DNA from: Nitratifractor sp.
Lineage (GTDB): Bacteria; Campylobacterota; Campylobacteria; Campylobacterales; Sulfurovaceae
NCBI GenBank assembly: GCA_015490055.1
Contig: WFYP01000297.1
Location: forward strand, 1 to 13,308
DNA: 13,308 bases
Direction: 5' to 3'
The notes under the pieces were generated by a model. The model was not told the origin of the DNA. It saw only the letters and a list, made by a program, of their open reading frames with translations, and did no database searches. Below are positions 6,477 through 13,283 of this stretch, in pieces (the stretch's first letter is position 1; every line of letters starts with the position of its first letter). The translations under genes were made by a program, and so were the position numbers.

Positions 6477-8483
6477 TTAAGGGTGAGTTCTTAAAACATC
6501 AAGTGGGTCTCTGTGTGTACTCTTTGCTCGTGTTTGAACTGGAACTGTATATTTACTACTTGGTGGTGTATCTTCTTCTATTCCAGCACGCTCTGCTAAC
6601 TTTTGGCGTATATACTTACTATATTTTGCGCCAATGCTATCTAACTGACCTAAGAATTCTCTAAGTTTTGTTAAATCACTACTTTTTCTAACAATATATG
6701 GTGTTAAATAGATAACAACATTAATCTTACTCTCGCTATAACTTGTAGAAGTAAAGAGCGAACCAATAATAGGAATATCTCCTAAAATAGGTATTTTACT
6801 TACACTCTTACCACCACTGCTCTTCATCAAGCCACCTAAAATAATAGTTTGAGCATTATTCACAATAGCACTCGTTGTAACTTTTCTCTTAGTAGTTGTT
6901 GGTCTATCGGCTGCACTTCCTGAGCCTGGTACAACATCTTCAATAGTCGCTTCTACTTTCAATGCAACTTTAGAATTACTAGAGAGTCTTGGCTTAACCT
7001 TTAGCGAAATACCAATATCTTCACGGCTATACTTATTTCTTACAACAGCATCTTTTGTATCTCCTACAGATGAGCTAACTAAAATAGAGCGAGTCTCACC
7101 CACATAAATCTCTGCATCTTGGTTATTAGAGCAAAGAACTGATGGCTCACTTAAAGTATGTGCTGCACCATTTTGTTGCAATAAATCCATCTTAATACCT
7201 ATTGCAAACAACTCTTTAATGCTATTACCAAAACTGAATGGATTATTTGTAATAATATTACCATTGCTATCTGTAGTTTGAGTACTTAAGAAACCAAGTA
7301 GATTTCTACTTACCATAAGTGTAGGTGCTCCCATATTTCCAGCTAAACTAAATAGACCTCTAGTAGTAATTTTACCACCCTCAAATCCATATTTAAGCCC
7401 AACATTTTTAGCTTTAGCTACATTTATCTCTACTATTCTTGCTTTTACATAAACTTGTGGCTTTTCGACATCTATTCTTTTAATTACAGCACGAATATTT
7501 TTTATTTGGTCAGGTGTTGCAAGAACAATTAGAGCATTTCTCTCTTTATCTGCAACAACCATAGCTTTAGTAGCTTTAGATTTTTTAGCAGCTGCTTTTT
7601 TTAGTGGAGATGTAGGCATATTATTCATTTGAGCAACAAGTTTAGACATAATTTTTTCCATATCTTCGACATTAGAGTTTTTAAGTGGAATAACATACAT
7701 CTTCTGCTCAATAGACTCACCCTTTACATCTAAATTTTCAACATATTTAAGCAACTTATCTACATTTGTTTTTTTACCAACTAATATAATAGTATTTGCT
7801 GCATCATCTTTAAGTACCCCAACCTTTTCGCTTGGTATAGTTTGAGGGAAAAGAAGCTTAGACATATTTAAAACATTTTGATAAACATCTTTTACAGCAG
7901 CATTTTTAAGCTTAATAATAGTTGTTCCACGGCGTCCACTAGCTTCTATTGCTTCAATAAGTTTTTTAACTGCTTTTAGAGTTTTAGGATAAGCAGTTAC
8001 AGCCAACATATTATTAGCTCTAAACGAAATAACTTTAGCATTTCTATGAAGAAGAGGTCTTATTTTCGCACGAATAACAGCAGCGTTAGAGTATTTTAAA
8101 GGAAATAAAACTGTCTTCATTGTATTACCAGATACATTTTTGCTTACATCCAAACCACTACTTGCGGCATCTGAAGCTTTAACTACTTCTAAAAAATCTC
8201 CATGATCAACAAGAGCATACCCCTTACTACCTAAAATAGAGTTAGCTAAAGAGAAAAGAGAACTTCTTTTTATTTTTTTATTGTTAGTTACAAAATCAAC
8301 TTTTCCATTTAATTGACCATCTATAAGAACATTCTTACCTGTATATTTACCAATTAATTGGACAAATTGTTTAAGTGGCATATTTTTAAAATTAACATTT
8401 ATCGTATCATCTTTTGCCATTGCTGTTGATGATAAAATCAGTGTTACTGCTAATACTTTTATTATAATCTTAACGAACTTCAT
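6477..8483 (-). CDS. gspD: Type II secretion outer-membrane secretin GspD
   Basis: Forms the large gated channel in the outer membrane through which folded periplasmic proteins exit. The 668 residues start with a Sec signal peptide (likely cleavage after Ala23, AMA/KDD). They continue with an N0 domain (about 28-100), N1 (about 123-182), N2 (about 186-252), and N3 (about 260-340) carrying a Lys/Ala-rich insertion at 294-306. The secretin beta-barrel domain (about 343-597) has the hallmark RKVTTSAIVNNAQTIILGG at 533-551 and VSKIPILGDIPIIGSLF at 561-577. A C-terminal tail of about 70 residues follows. No clear pilotin-binding S domain is recognised and no pilotin gene is nearby. The ATG at 8483 lies inside the end of gspC (14-base overlap), with AAGGAG upstream. 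Confidence 0.95.
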   Translation of the reverse strand: MKFVKIIIKVLAVTLILSSTAMAKDDTINVNFKNMPLKQFVQLIGKYTGKNVLIDGQLNGKVDFVTNNKKIKRSSLFSLANSILGSKGYALVDHGDFLEVVKASDAASSGLDVSKNVSGNTMKTVLFPLKYSNAAVIRAKIRPLLHRNAKVISFRANNMLAVTAYPKTLKAVKKLIEAIEASGRRGTTIIKLKNAAVKDVYQNVLNMSKLLFPQTIPSEKVGVLKDDAANTIILVGKKTNVDKLLKYVENLDVKGESIEQKMYVIPLKNSNVEDMEKIMSKLVAQMNNMPTSPLKKAAAKKSKATKAMVVADKERNALIVLATPDQIKNIRAVIKRIDVEKPQVYVKARIVEINVAKAKNVGLKYGFEGGKITTRGLFSLAGNMGAPTLMVSRNLLGFLSTQTTDSNGNIITNNPFSFGNSIKELFAIGIKMDLLQQNGAAHTLSEPSVLCSNNQDAEIYVGETRSILVSSSVGDTKDAVVRNKYSREDIGISLKVKPRLSSNSKVALKVEATIEDVVPGSGSAADRPTTTKRKVTTSAIVNNAQTIILGGLMKSSGGKSVSKIPILGDIPIIGSLFTSTSYSESKINVVIYLTPYIVRKSSDLTKLREFLGQLDSIGAKYSKYIRQKLAERAGIEEDTPPSSKYTVPVQTRAKSTHRDPLDVLRTHP

Positions 8484-9333
8484 ACTCTAACTCCTTAATT
8501 TCGTTTCCGCGTTTTACTGTTAATGTTGCTGCTGTAATTGAATCTAAATTATTAAAAAATTCTAATGGAACTCTAAAGTTATTTAGTGGTTCTCCATTAA
8601 TTGCTGTGATAATATCACCTCTTTTAACTCCTAACTTATCAAAATCGCTACCTTTTTTTACATATCTAATTTTAAAACCATTTAATTTTCCATTATCCAT
8701 ATTTGGGACTACACCTATATTTTGTCTAATGGCACCTATATTTGTTCTATATTTATTAAATAGATTTTTAGGAATATATGTTGTATCACCGTCTCTTTCT
8801 ATCTTATTCTTTTTAACTGTAGGTTTAACTTGACTACTAATATTAGTTACATTACTTGCTCTACTATTATAACTTTTTGTACCCTTTTTATACAAATCTA
8901 ATCTATATTCTTTTTTATCTTTTGTAAAGATAACATAAGTTGGATACACTTTAGTAAGAATATATCCTTCAACACCTTCTCCTATAGAAATTACATAGTT
9001 TTTACCTAAATAATCTAATGCAACTATCTTTTTATCGGTTCCATCATATATCCCCGTCAATATAAATTTATTAAATTTTTCAGGTTTTGGCTTATTTATC
9101 ACTGCTTTTTTTACTGTTTTAGTTTTAGTTTTTATAACTTTTGGTAAATCTTTTTTAGATGCTAAAGAGTAGTGGTAATAGAGAGGTTTTAAACCACTGT
9201 TACTATCTATATCTTCACCTTTTTTAGGTAGCTTATTAAACTCTAAAGCAACCCATGAAGCTTTAGCAATTAATAAGCCCGCCACTACAGAAGCTAAAAG
9301 AGTGTAAGTACTTTTTTTAGAATTTTGACTCAT
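8470..9333 (-). CDS. gspC: Type II secretion inner-membrane linker GspC with PDZ domain
   Basis: Connects the inner-membrane platform to the GspD secretin and helps recognise substrates. Using the ATG at 9333, the 287-residue protein has a short cytoplasmic start, one membrane helix at about 9-27, and a Lys-rich linker (60-87). A homology-region domain follows at about 87-147 (FILTGIYDGTDKKIVAL, then YVISIGEGVEGYILTKV). A second linker leads to a C-terminal PDZ domain (about 203-287: IRYVKKGSDFDKLGVKRGD, ITAINGEPLNNF). That domain order is characteristic of GspC. A GTG six codons upstream (9351) is possible, but the AAGG core is properly spaced for the ATG while GTG has GG directly against it. 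The gene overlaps the gspN-like gene by 17 bases and gspD by 14. Confidence 0.9.
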   Translation of the reverse strand: MSQNSKKSTYTLLASVVAGLLIAKASWVALEFNKLPKKGEDIDSNSGLKPLYYHYSLASKKDLPKVIKTKTKTVKKAVINKPKPEKFNKFILTGIYDGTDKKIVALDYLGKNYVISIGEGVEGYILTKVYPTYVIFTKDKKEYRLDLYKKGTKSYNSRASNVTNISSQVKPTVKKNKIERDGDTTYIPKNLFNKYRTNIGAIRQNIGVVPNMDNGKLNGFKIRYVKKGSDFDKLGVKRGDIITAINGEPLNNFRVPLEFFNNLDSITAATLTVKRGNEIKELEYEVR

Positions 9334-9832
9334 AATACCACCCTTTTTCACCTTTCTTTAGATATCTTTTAATAGAGTTTATATCTTTTGGCTTAATAAT
9401 ATCTATATGCACTACCCTACTCTTTAAGTTCGCATAACCATTAGCAACCCCAAAACTCCCTTGTGCATCTATCTTTACTCTATATGGTTTTAAAATAGAT
9501 TGATTAAGTTTAAGTTTTGTTATATTTACATTTAAAAACTTCTTTGCTTCATTAATCAACTCAATACCATCGGCATCGACCCTGTTAATAAATAGTAATG
9601 GCATAACTTCTACTTTAGAAGCTCTTACTACACCTAATCCTTGCAAATACACAACAGGATGCAAAATATTTAAAGATAACAGCTTATCATCTAACTTTTC
9701 ATTACCAATTACAATACCATACTGTTTTAGCTGCTTCTCTCCATAATAATAGAGTTGGCTTTTTGGCATAAACAAAACTACACCAACTATGAGTGCAACA
9801 ATAAATAGTACTATATTTCTTACCACACGCAT
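9317..9832 (-). CDS. gspN: Small membrane-anchored protein, GspN-like candidate
   Basis: A 171-residue protein with an N-terminal membrane helix (about 5-22) and a periplasmic, beta-rich remainder. Position and pattern suggest GspN: it lies between gspM and gspC, and its second half (VKIDAQGSFGVANGYANLK at 119-137, then VVHIDI) looks like the terminal beta-strands of T2SSN/AsmA-like proteins. It is shorter than the classic GspN of about 250 residues, and the similarity is too weak to be sure. GspN is a non-essential inner-membrane T2SS component of unclear role. The start is set at ATG 9832 because GGAG lies five bases upstream; the GTG at 9838 would overlap that ribosome binding site. It overlaps gspM by 13 bases and gspC by 17, so it is clearly part of the operon. 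Confidence 0.6.
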   Translation of the reverse strand: MRVVRNIVLFIVALIVGVVLFMPKSQLYYYGEKQLKQYGIVIGNEKLDDKLLSLNILHPVVYLQGLGVVRASKVEVMPLLFINRVDADGIELINEAKKFLNVNITKLKLNQSILKPYRVKIDAQGSFGVANGYANLKSRVVHIDIIKPKDINSIKRYLKKGEKGWYYESKF

Positions 9833-10218
9833 AGGCACTCCATTGAATACTTTTCTCCACTTCGTGAAATATTTAACTTCCTAAACTGAATAGGTTGCAT
9901 TGCTAGTTTCGTTAAAATTTTGTTTAACTCTTTGTCTGTTAAATTTTTAAAATTTAATATCGCTTTAGAACGCTTAACAGTAATCTCTGCTTTTTTATTG
10001 CTTGGCACAGATTGTAAAATTTTGTTAATCTTTTTTATTTCACCTTTAGCTTTCCAAAGTTTTTGTAAAGATGCTACCGACTTAATTTCAACTATTTGAG
10101 TTTTAGCTTCTTGCAAACTTTTTTGGTAACTTTTTTTCATTGTAATGCTGTAAAATATTGAGCCTATTAAAACCATAAATCCAACAGCTAAGGCAATCAT
10201 ATTTTTACTAATACTCAT
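9820..10218 (-). CDS. gspM: Type II secretion platform protein GspM-like
   Basis: A 132-residue bitopic protein: short cytoplasmic N-terminus, membrane helix at about 6-26, then a helical region (28-70) and a C-terminal alpha/beta segment (about 77-132: KAEITVKRSKAILNF, then LNKILTKLAMQPIQFRKL). That layout matches GspM, which has a ferredoxin-like periplasmic domain and pairs with GspL in the inner-membrane platform. Sequence identity to known GspM is not obvious by eye; the call rests on topology, size and position directly after gspL. Its ATG overlaps the gspL stop as ATGA. It ends in CLCVW, with two cysteines near the C-terminus. Confidence 0.72.
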   Translation of the reverse strand: MSISKNMIALAVGFMVLIGSIFYSITMKKSYQKSLQEAKTQIVEIKSVASLQKLWKAKGEIKKINKILQSVPSNKKAEITVKRSKAILNFKNLTDKELNKILTKLAMQPIQFRKLNISRSGEKYSMECLCVW

Positions 10219-11162
10219 TTAATCGCCCCTTCTACTGTTATTCTATTTCCACTTGGCTTAACTTTAAGTTTAGCCGACGAAGCAACAGATTTAAACTTTT
10301 TTAACTCTTTGCTATCGACACTATAATTAGCAATTATCTCATTATCTTTTAACTCTAGCGAATTTAAAAGTGCATTTTTGCTACTTAATTGACTAAATAA
10401 ATCTATATCTTCTCTTATTGCTCTTTGCTTTTTCTCTATTTTACTATATTTTCCCTTTATGCTATCACGAGTTATTTTACTTTGTAGTTGTGGATATTTA
10501 TCAAATAACTCCTCTACTTTTGAATTGTTTTGCTTAATTGCTTTACTATACCCCACACCTTCTACAGCAAATGCAATCCCCAAAAGTCCTAATAGTACAG
10601 AAGCAACAATAGCACTCTTACTTAAATCTTCACTAGCAGCACCAACTCTGCTTGATGGCTTAAATTTAATTGCTTTGTTAGGTCTAAGTTTATTTGTAAA
10701 TTTAGCATATTTTTCACTGCTTAACATTTTTCTAGGAACAATAGTAGCAAAGCCATCTACTAAAGTAAGAGCGTAATACTCATCTATTCCAATAGGTAGC
10801 TTCTCTAATACAGGCTTTAACTGGTCTGCAAAATATATATTCCCAATTTGGCTAGCTTTTATACGACAACAACCCTTTACAAAGTTTTCTATCTCTTTTG
10901 GTCTATATGCAAAAAAGAGCCACGCATCACCATCTTTTTGGACTACATATTCATACTCATATCCATGCTCATTAGGTAATAAATCTTCTAAAATAGAAGG
11001 TGCTAATTTTTTAGCTTGAAATGCATACTTTACAGGTAACTGTTCTCTTTTTACAATATAAAATTGAGGAGAAAGAAGCAAATCGTATCTACTCGCTTTT
11101 TTAATCTCTTTAAGATTATTGTGTAAAAGTATTAACTTACCATTACTATTGAACAAACTCAA
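10215..11162 (-). CDS. gspL: Type II secretion platform protein GspL-like
   Basis: A 315-residue bitopic protein. The N-terminal part (1-about 180) is cytoplasmic and shows the divergent actin-like pattern of GspL (YAFQAKKLAPSILEDLLP at 46-63; GDAWLFFAYRPKEIENFV at 78-95; a LTLVDGFATIVPRK strand pair at 132-145). In the family this part binds the GspE N-domain. One membrane helix lies at about 183-201, followed by a coiled region and a small periplasmic ferredoxin-like domain (about 270-315: IIANYSVDSKELKKF, KPSGNRITVEGAIK). The start is TTG at 11162, inside the end of the GspK gene (17-base overlap), with AAAGG nine bases upstream; the next in-frame ATG is far downstream and would destroy the cytoplasmic domain. 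The divergence is high, but topology and gene order K-L-M support the name. Confidence 0.8.
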   Translation of the reverse strand: MSLFNSNGKLILLHNNLKEIKKASRYDLLLSPQFYIVKREQLPVKYAFQAKKLAPSILEDLLPNEHGYEYEYVVQKDGDAWLFFAYRPKEIENFVKGCCRIKASQIGNIYFADQLKPVLEKLPIGIDEYYALTLVDGFATIVPRKMLSSEKYAKFTNKLRPNKAIKFKPSSRVGAASEDLSKSAIVASVLLGLLGIAFAVEGVGYSKAIKQNNSKVEELFDKYPQLQSKITRDSIKGKYSKIEKKQRAIREDIDLFSQLSSKNALLNSLELKDNEIIANYSVDSKELKKFKSVASSAKLKVKPSGNRITVEGAIK

Positions 11163-12036
11163 AACCCTCTACCTTTCCATTAATGTATCTAAACTTCAAA
11201 GAGTAACTACCCTTTCCAAATGAGTAGCTTGCACTACACTCCATCGCCACAACAGCCTTTTTTGCAAATATATCAGAGTTATAAAGTTCCATATCTGCTC
11301 CATTATCGTATAAAAATTTCTTAAGATGTCCACTTTCAAAGTTCTCTTCTACAATTTGCTCATCTATTCCAAAAATTATAGATATCAACTTAGCACTTAA
11401 AAAGTTACCATCTATTGCTTTATACCCTTGACCAAAAGCGAAATAGCTCTTCCAAGGAACTTTATAGACATTTTCATCATCCTCTTTTAAATAGTAGTCA
11501 TCTAAAATTTTCTTAAACTCTACCCAAGATAGATAATCTTTAGCCCTTTTTAATCGAGCCTCTTTTCCAAAATTGTATGCATATTTACTATCAAGAGCTT
11601 CTGAAATCATCGATTTCAATCTCTCAGCATCTTTTAATCTGCTTTGCACTCCTATATCTTCGATAATTGCCGAAGCAATATTATAGCGACTCTGCATAGA
11701 CGCCCCACCATTACTCTTAAGCCAAGTTATAGGCACAGCAGCTCGCGAAGCAGTACAAGCAGCCAACAAGCTAAAAGGACCTTTGCTCTCTTTTATAGTA
11801 ATTGGAATATTGTAAATATTTTTTAAAGTCCCAATGCTTGGGCTTTTTCCAACATATCTGCTAACAGCATTTGAAACATCCGCATAAATTAAATTTGCCT
11901 CGATAAGAGCCGATTTATCTTGCGCCTTTGCTCTAGCTTCACTCAAATATCCAAATACTATACCAATAAGAGAAATCAAAGCAACAATAACAGCTAAAGT
12001 AATAAATAGTGTAATTGCTGGACGCTTTTTAACCAT
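11146..12036 (-). CDS. gspK: Large minor pseudopilin GspK-like
   Basis: A 296-residue protein with a prepilin-like N-terminus: basic MVKKRPA, then ITLFITLAVIVALISLIGIVF. If cleavage follows Ala7, mature position +5 is Ile12 rather than Glu. Lack of Glu5 is a known trait of GspK, the pseudopilus tip protein. Its size, much larger than other pseudopilins, and a long helical periplasmic region after the membrane helix (ARAKAQDKSALIEANLIYAD at 34-53) also fit. Cys93 and Cys266 are the only cysteines. The ATG at 12036 is preferred over TTG at 12042 because AAGAG is seven bases upstream of the ATG. It is the first gene of the minus-strand secretion operon and overlaps gspL by 17 bases. The sequence is divergent, so the letter relies on these traits and on position before gspL. 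Confidence 0.78.
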   Translation of the reverse strand: MVKKRPAITLFITLAVIVALISLIGIVFGYLSEARAKAQDKSALIEANLIYADVSNAVSRYVGKSPSIGTLKNIYNIPITIKESKGPFSLLAACTASRAAVPITWLKSNGGASMQSRYNIASAIIEDIGVQSRLKDAERLKSMISEALDSKYAYNFGKEARLKRAKDYLSWVEFKKILDDYYLKEDDENVYKVPWKSYFAFGQGYKAIDGNFLSAKLISIIFGIDEQIVEENFESGHLKKFLYDNGADMELYNSDIFAKKAVVAMECSASYSFGKGSYSLKFRYINGKVEGFEFVQ

Positions 12037-12082
12037 TTTCAAGCTCTTTTCAAGTAAAATAATCCGATAACTTTACTGCATC

Positions 12083-12101
12083 GTTTAGAAAAAGACTAAA
12101 C
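12083..12101 (-). promoter_or_regulatory. Small hairpin in the gspK operon leader
   Basis: GTTTAG (12083-12088) and CTAAAC (12096-12101) form a 6-bp inverted repeat with a 7-nt loop. If transcription starts near 12129 on the minus strand, this hairpin lies in the 5' leader, about 47 bases before the gspK ATG. It is short and AT-rich, so it may be chance. It has no T-tract typical of a terminator. Confidence 0.25.
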
Positions 12102-12118
12102 AATGGTAGTAAAATTAA

Positions 12119-12132
12119 AGTTCATATGAACT
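12119..12132. promoter_or_regulatory. Perfect 14-bp palindrome, candidate shared operator
   Basis: AGTTCATATGAACT is identical to its own reverse complement. It lies in the intergenic region between the divergent gspK and gspG operons. It is directly upstream of the plus-strand -10 candidate (12135-12140), and at the expected transcription start of the minus strand (about seven bases downstream of TATAAT at 12136-12141). That placement is what an operator for a dimeric regulator controlling both operons would show. No regulator gene is in the window. Confidence 0.45.
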
Positions 12133-12134
12133 AA

Positions 12135-12144
12135 TATTATAACA
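12135..12144. promoter_or_regulatory. Overlapping divergent -10 boxes of the two secretion operons
   Basis: On the minus strand the sequence reads TGTTATAAT (12136-12144), a perfect extended -10 box for the gspK-to-msrB operon. The same bases on the plus strand give TATTAT (12135-12140) or TATAAC (12138-12143), about 30 bases upstream of the gspG ATG. If both are used, the two promoters physically overlap and would exclude each other. The minus-strand box is the stronger match. No clear -35 is seen for either. Confidence 0.5.
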
Positions 12145-12170
12145 GTAAAACTTTAAAAAGGATAAAGATT

Positions 12171-12617
12171 ATGAAAAATAGTATCAAAAATAGTCGAAAA
12201 AAACTCAAAAGTGCATTTACACTACTAGAACTACTTGTAGTTATTATGATTTTAAGTTTATTAATGTTCTTTGTTGTGCCAAAAGTAATGAATACAAAAG
12301 TAAAAGCAGAGAGAGATATGGTATGTAACCAAATGGGCTCTATTGCACACACATTAGATATGTTTAAAATGGATAACGGAATGTACCCAGATACAGAAGA
12401 GGGTTTAAATGCTCTAGTCTCTAATCCAGATAGCGATAAATACCCGGCATATGCAAATGGTGGATATATTAAAAAAGTGCCAAAAGATTCTTGGAAACAA
12501 CCATTCCAATATATTAAAACCGACAATGGCTTCGATTTAATAAGTTTTGGACCAGACAGAAAAGAGGGCGGTACAGGCGATAACGCAGATATTAAATATT
12601 CAAACTGCGATAAATAA
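12171..12617 (+). CDS. gspG: Major pseudopilin GspG
   Basis: The main subunit of the T2SS pseudopilus. The 148-residue precursor has a 15-residue basic leader ending in Ala15, then FTLLELLVVIMILSLLMFFVVP, with Glu20 as mature Glu+5 and the conserved Pro37. The globular part carries the GspG signature: MYPDTEEGLNALV at 71-83, GYIKKVPKDSWKQPFQY at 98-114 and FGPDRKEGGTGDNADI at 126-141, the last supplying acidic residues (Asp129, Asp137, Asp140) where family members bind calcium. Cys52 and Cys146 could form a disulfide, which is not typical of GspG. AAGGA at 12158-12162 lies eight bases before the ATG. It is the first gene of the plus-strand operon, divergent from the gspK operon. Confidence 0.93.
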   Translation: MKNSIKNSRKKLKSAFTLLELLVVIMILSLLMFFVVPKVMNTKVKAERDMVCNQMGSIAHTLDMFKMDNGMYPDTEEGLNALVSNPDSDKYPAYANGGYIKKVPKDSWKQPFQYIKTDNGFDLISFGPDRKEGGTGDNADIKYSNCDK

Positions 12618-12623
12618 GTAAAG

Positions 12624-12685
12624 AGGGTCAGGTGATGAAAATAAACTGCTATAGAGTAAAAAGTTTATTTTCATCACCTGACCCT
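12624..12685. repeat. 62-nt perfect palindromic (REP/RAYT-like) element over a gene start
   Basis: Two perfectly complementary 24-nt arms (12624-12647 and 12662-12685) flank a 14-nt loop (12648-12661). The outer end reads AGGGTCAGGTGATG and the other end CATCACCTGACCCT; GGGTCAGGT/ACCTGACCC ends are typical of dispersed palindromes mobilised by TnpA_REP-type (RAYT) enzymes, as far as I recall. The element starts seven bases after the gspG stop. It contains most of the GAGGG ribosome binding site (12623-12627), the ATG (12635) and codons 2-17 of the next gene. In mRNA it would form a very stable hairpin hiding the start. There is no T-tract on either side, so it is not a standard terminator. 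No direct repeats of target DNA are seen at its edges. Confidence 0.85.
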
Positions 12686-13204
12686 AAAAAGCCAGCTTTT
12701 ACACTTATAGAGCTTTTAGTTACAATATTTTTAATGTCTCTATTTGCTTACTTTGTTTTCTCTAAACCTAGAGTCGAAACTAAAGCAAAAGTAGAAGTAA
12801 ATACTACAAACTTGCCAAACTATTTACAAAAAAATCTTAATGGAGATGGCGAAGTAGTCTGTATAAATAGTTGCAAGGATTGCTACTATATAACAAACTC
12901 AGCAAAAGCACAAAATGCACCAATGCCACTTGTGCTAAATGTAAAAGCCGAATATATTTTAGACAAAAATAGCAATCCACAAAAATTAGAGTTAGGCAGA
13001 TACAAAGATAAAAAAGTATGCCTTCGCTTCAGACACTACCAAAATGGCTCAATTTCACAAATTATATTAGACTTAGGCGATAAATTTCTATTTATACCAT
13101 CATATTTTGGAGATGGCAAAATATTTAACTCACTAAACGATGCAGCAGATTGGTGGACTAGAAATAGTCAAAATAGTTTAAGAAGCCGTAGTGAGTGGTA
13201 TTGA
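12635..13204 (+). CDS. Minor pseudopilin in the GspH position, leader encoded by a palindromic element
   Basis: A 189-residue prepilin-type protein. The leader is 21 residues long and ends KKPA before Phe22 of FTLIELLVTIFL, with Glu26 as mature Glu+5 and a membrane helix to about residue 42. The rest is mostly beta-strand (VCLRFRHYQNGSISQIILDLG at 128-148 written in parts: VCLRFRHYQ, ISQIILDLG), compatible with GspH/GspI-type minor pseudopilins. Position after gspG suggests GspH, but I cannot assign the letter from sequence. A CxxxCxxC cluster (Cys76, Cys80, Cys83) plus Cys129 is unusual for a pseudopilin. Residues 1-17 are encoded inside the 62-nt palindrome. ATG 12635 is chosen over GTG 12632 because GAGGG lies seven bases upstream. 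The distance from the gspG stop is 17 bases, so translational coupling is possible and perhaps needed to open the hairpin. Confidence 0.8.
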   Translation: MKINCYRVKSLFSSPDPKKPAFTLIELLVTIFLMSLFAYFVFSKPRVETKAKVEVNTTNLPNYLQKNLNGDGEVVCINSCKDCYYITNSAKAQNAPMPLVLNVKAEYILDKNSNPQKLELGRYKDKKVCLRFRHYQNGSISQIILDLGDKFLFIPSYFGDGKIFNSLNDAADWWTRNSQNSLRSRSEWY

Positions 13205-13271
13205 TTAGTTGATGGTGTAGGGTCGGTTTACCGACCGTAAAATTATTGATGGTTAATTGTTAGTTGATGGT
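13205..13271 (+). repeat. Short direct repeats TTGATGGT in the intergenic gap
   Basis: TTGATGGT occurs three times in the 79-bp gap, at 13209-13216, 13246-13253 and 13264-13271. The outer two are part of a longer shared TTAGTTGATGGT (13205-13216 and 13260-13271), and the second and third share TTGATGGTTAA. They bracket the GGTCGG palindrome. They look like the remains of small duplications or a repetitive element; no function can be assigned. Confidence 0.55.
13221..13236. repeat. Short GC-rich palindrome, REP-like hairpin
   Basis: GGTCGG (13221-13226) and CCGACC (13231-13236) pair around TTTA (or seven pairs around TT). It is strikingly GC-rich for this AT-rich genome and is preceded by GTAG, a form common in dispersed small palindromes. 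No T-tract follows, so a terminator is unlikely, although attenuation between the two pseudopilin genes cannot be excluded. Confidence 0.6.
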
Positions 13272-13283
13272 TAAAGGAAAAAA

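Noticed and set aside
9333..9351. GTG at 9351 as gspC start
   Set aside because: The ribosome binding core would abut the start codon. The ATG at 9333 has AAGG at a normal distance.
10459..10776. 105-residue plus-strand ORF opposite gspL
   Set aside because: It is an antisense shadow of the GspL membrane helix region, and its apparent hydrophobicity comes from that complement.
12137..12526. 129-residue minus-strand ORF opposite gspG
   Set aside because: It mirrors the conserved GspG coding sequence. Its composition is that of a shadow frame and it runs into the gspG promoter region.
12624..12685. The 62-nt palindrome as a transcription terminator
   Set aside because: No run of T follows the stem on either strand and the plus-strand side continues into an intact coding sequence.
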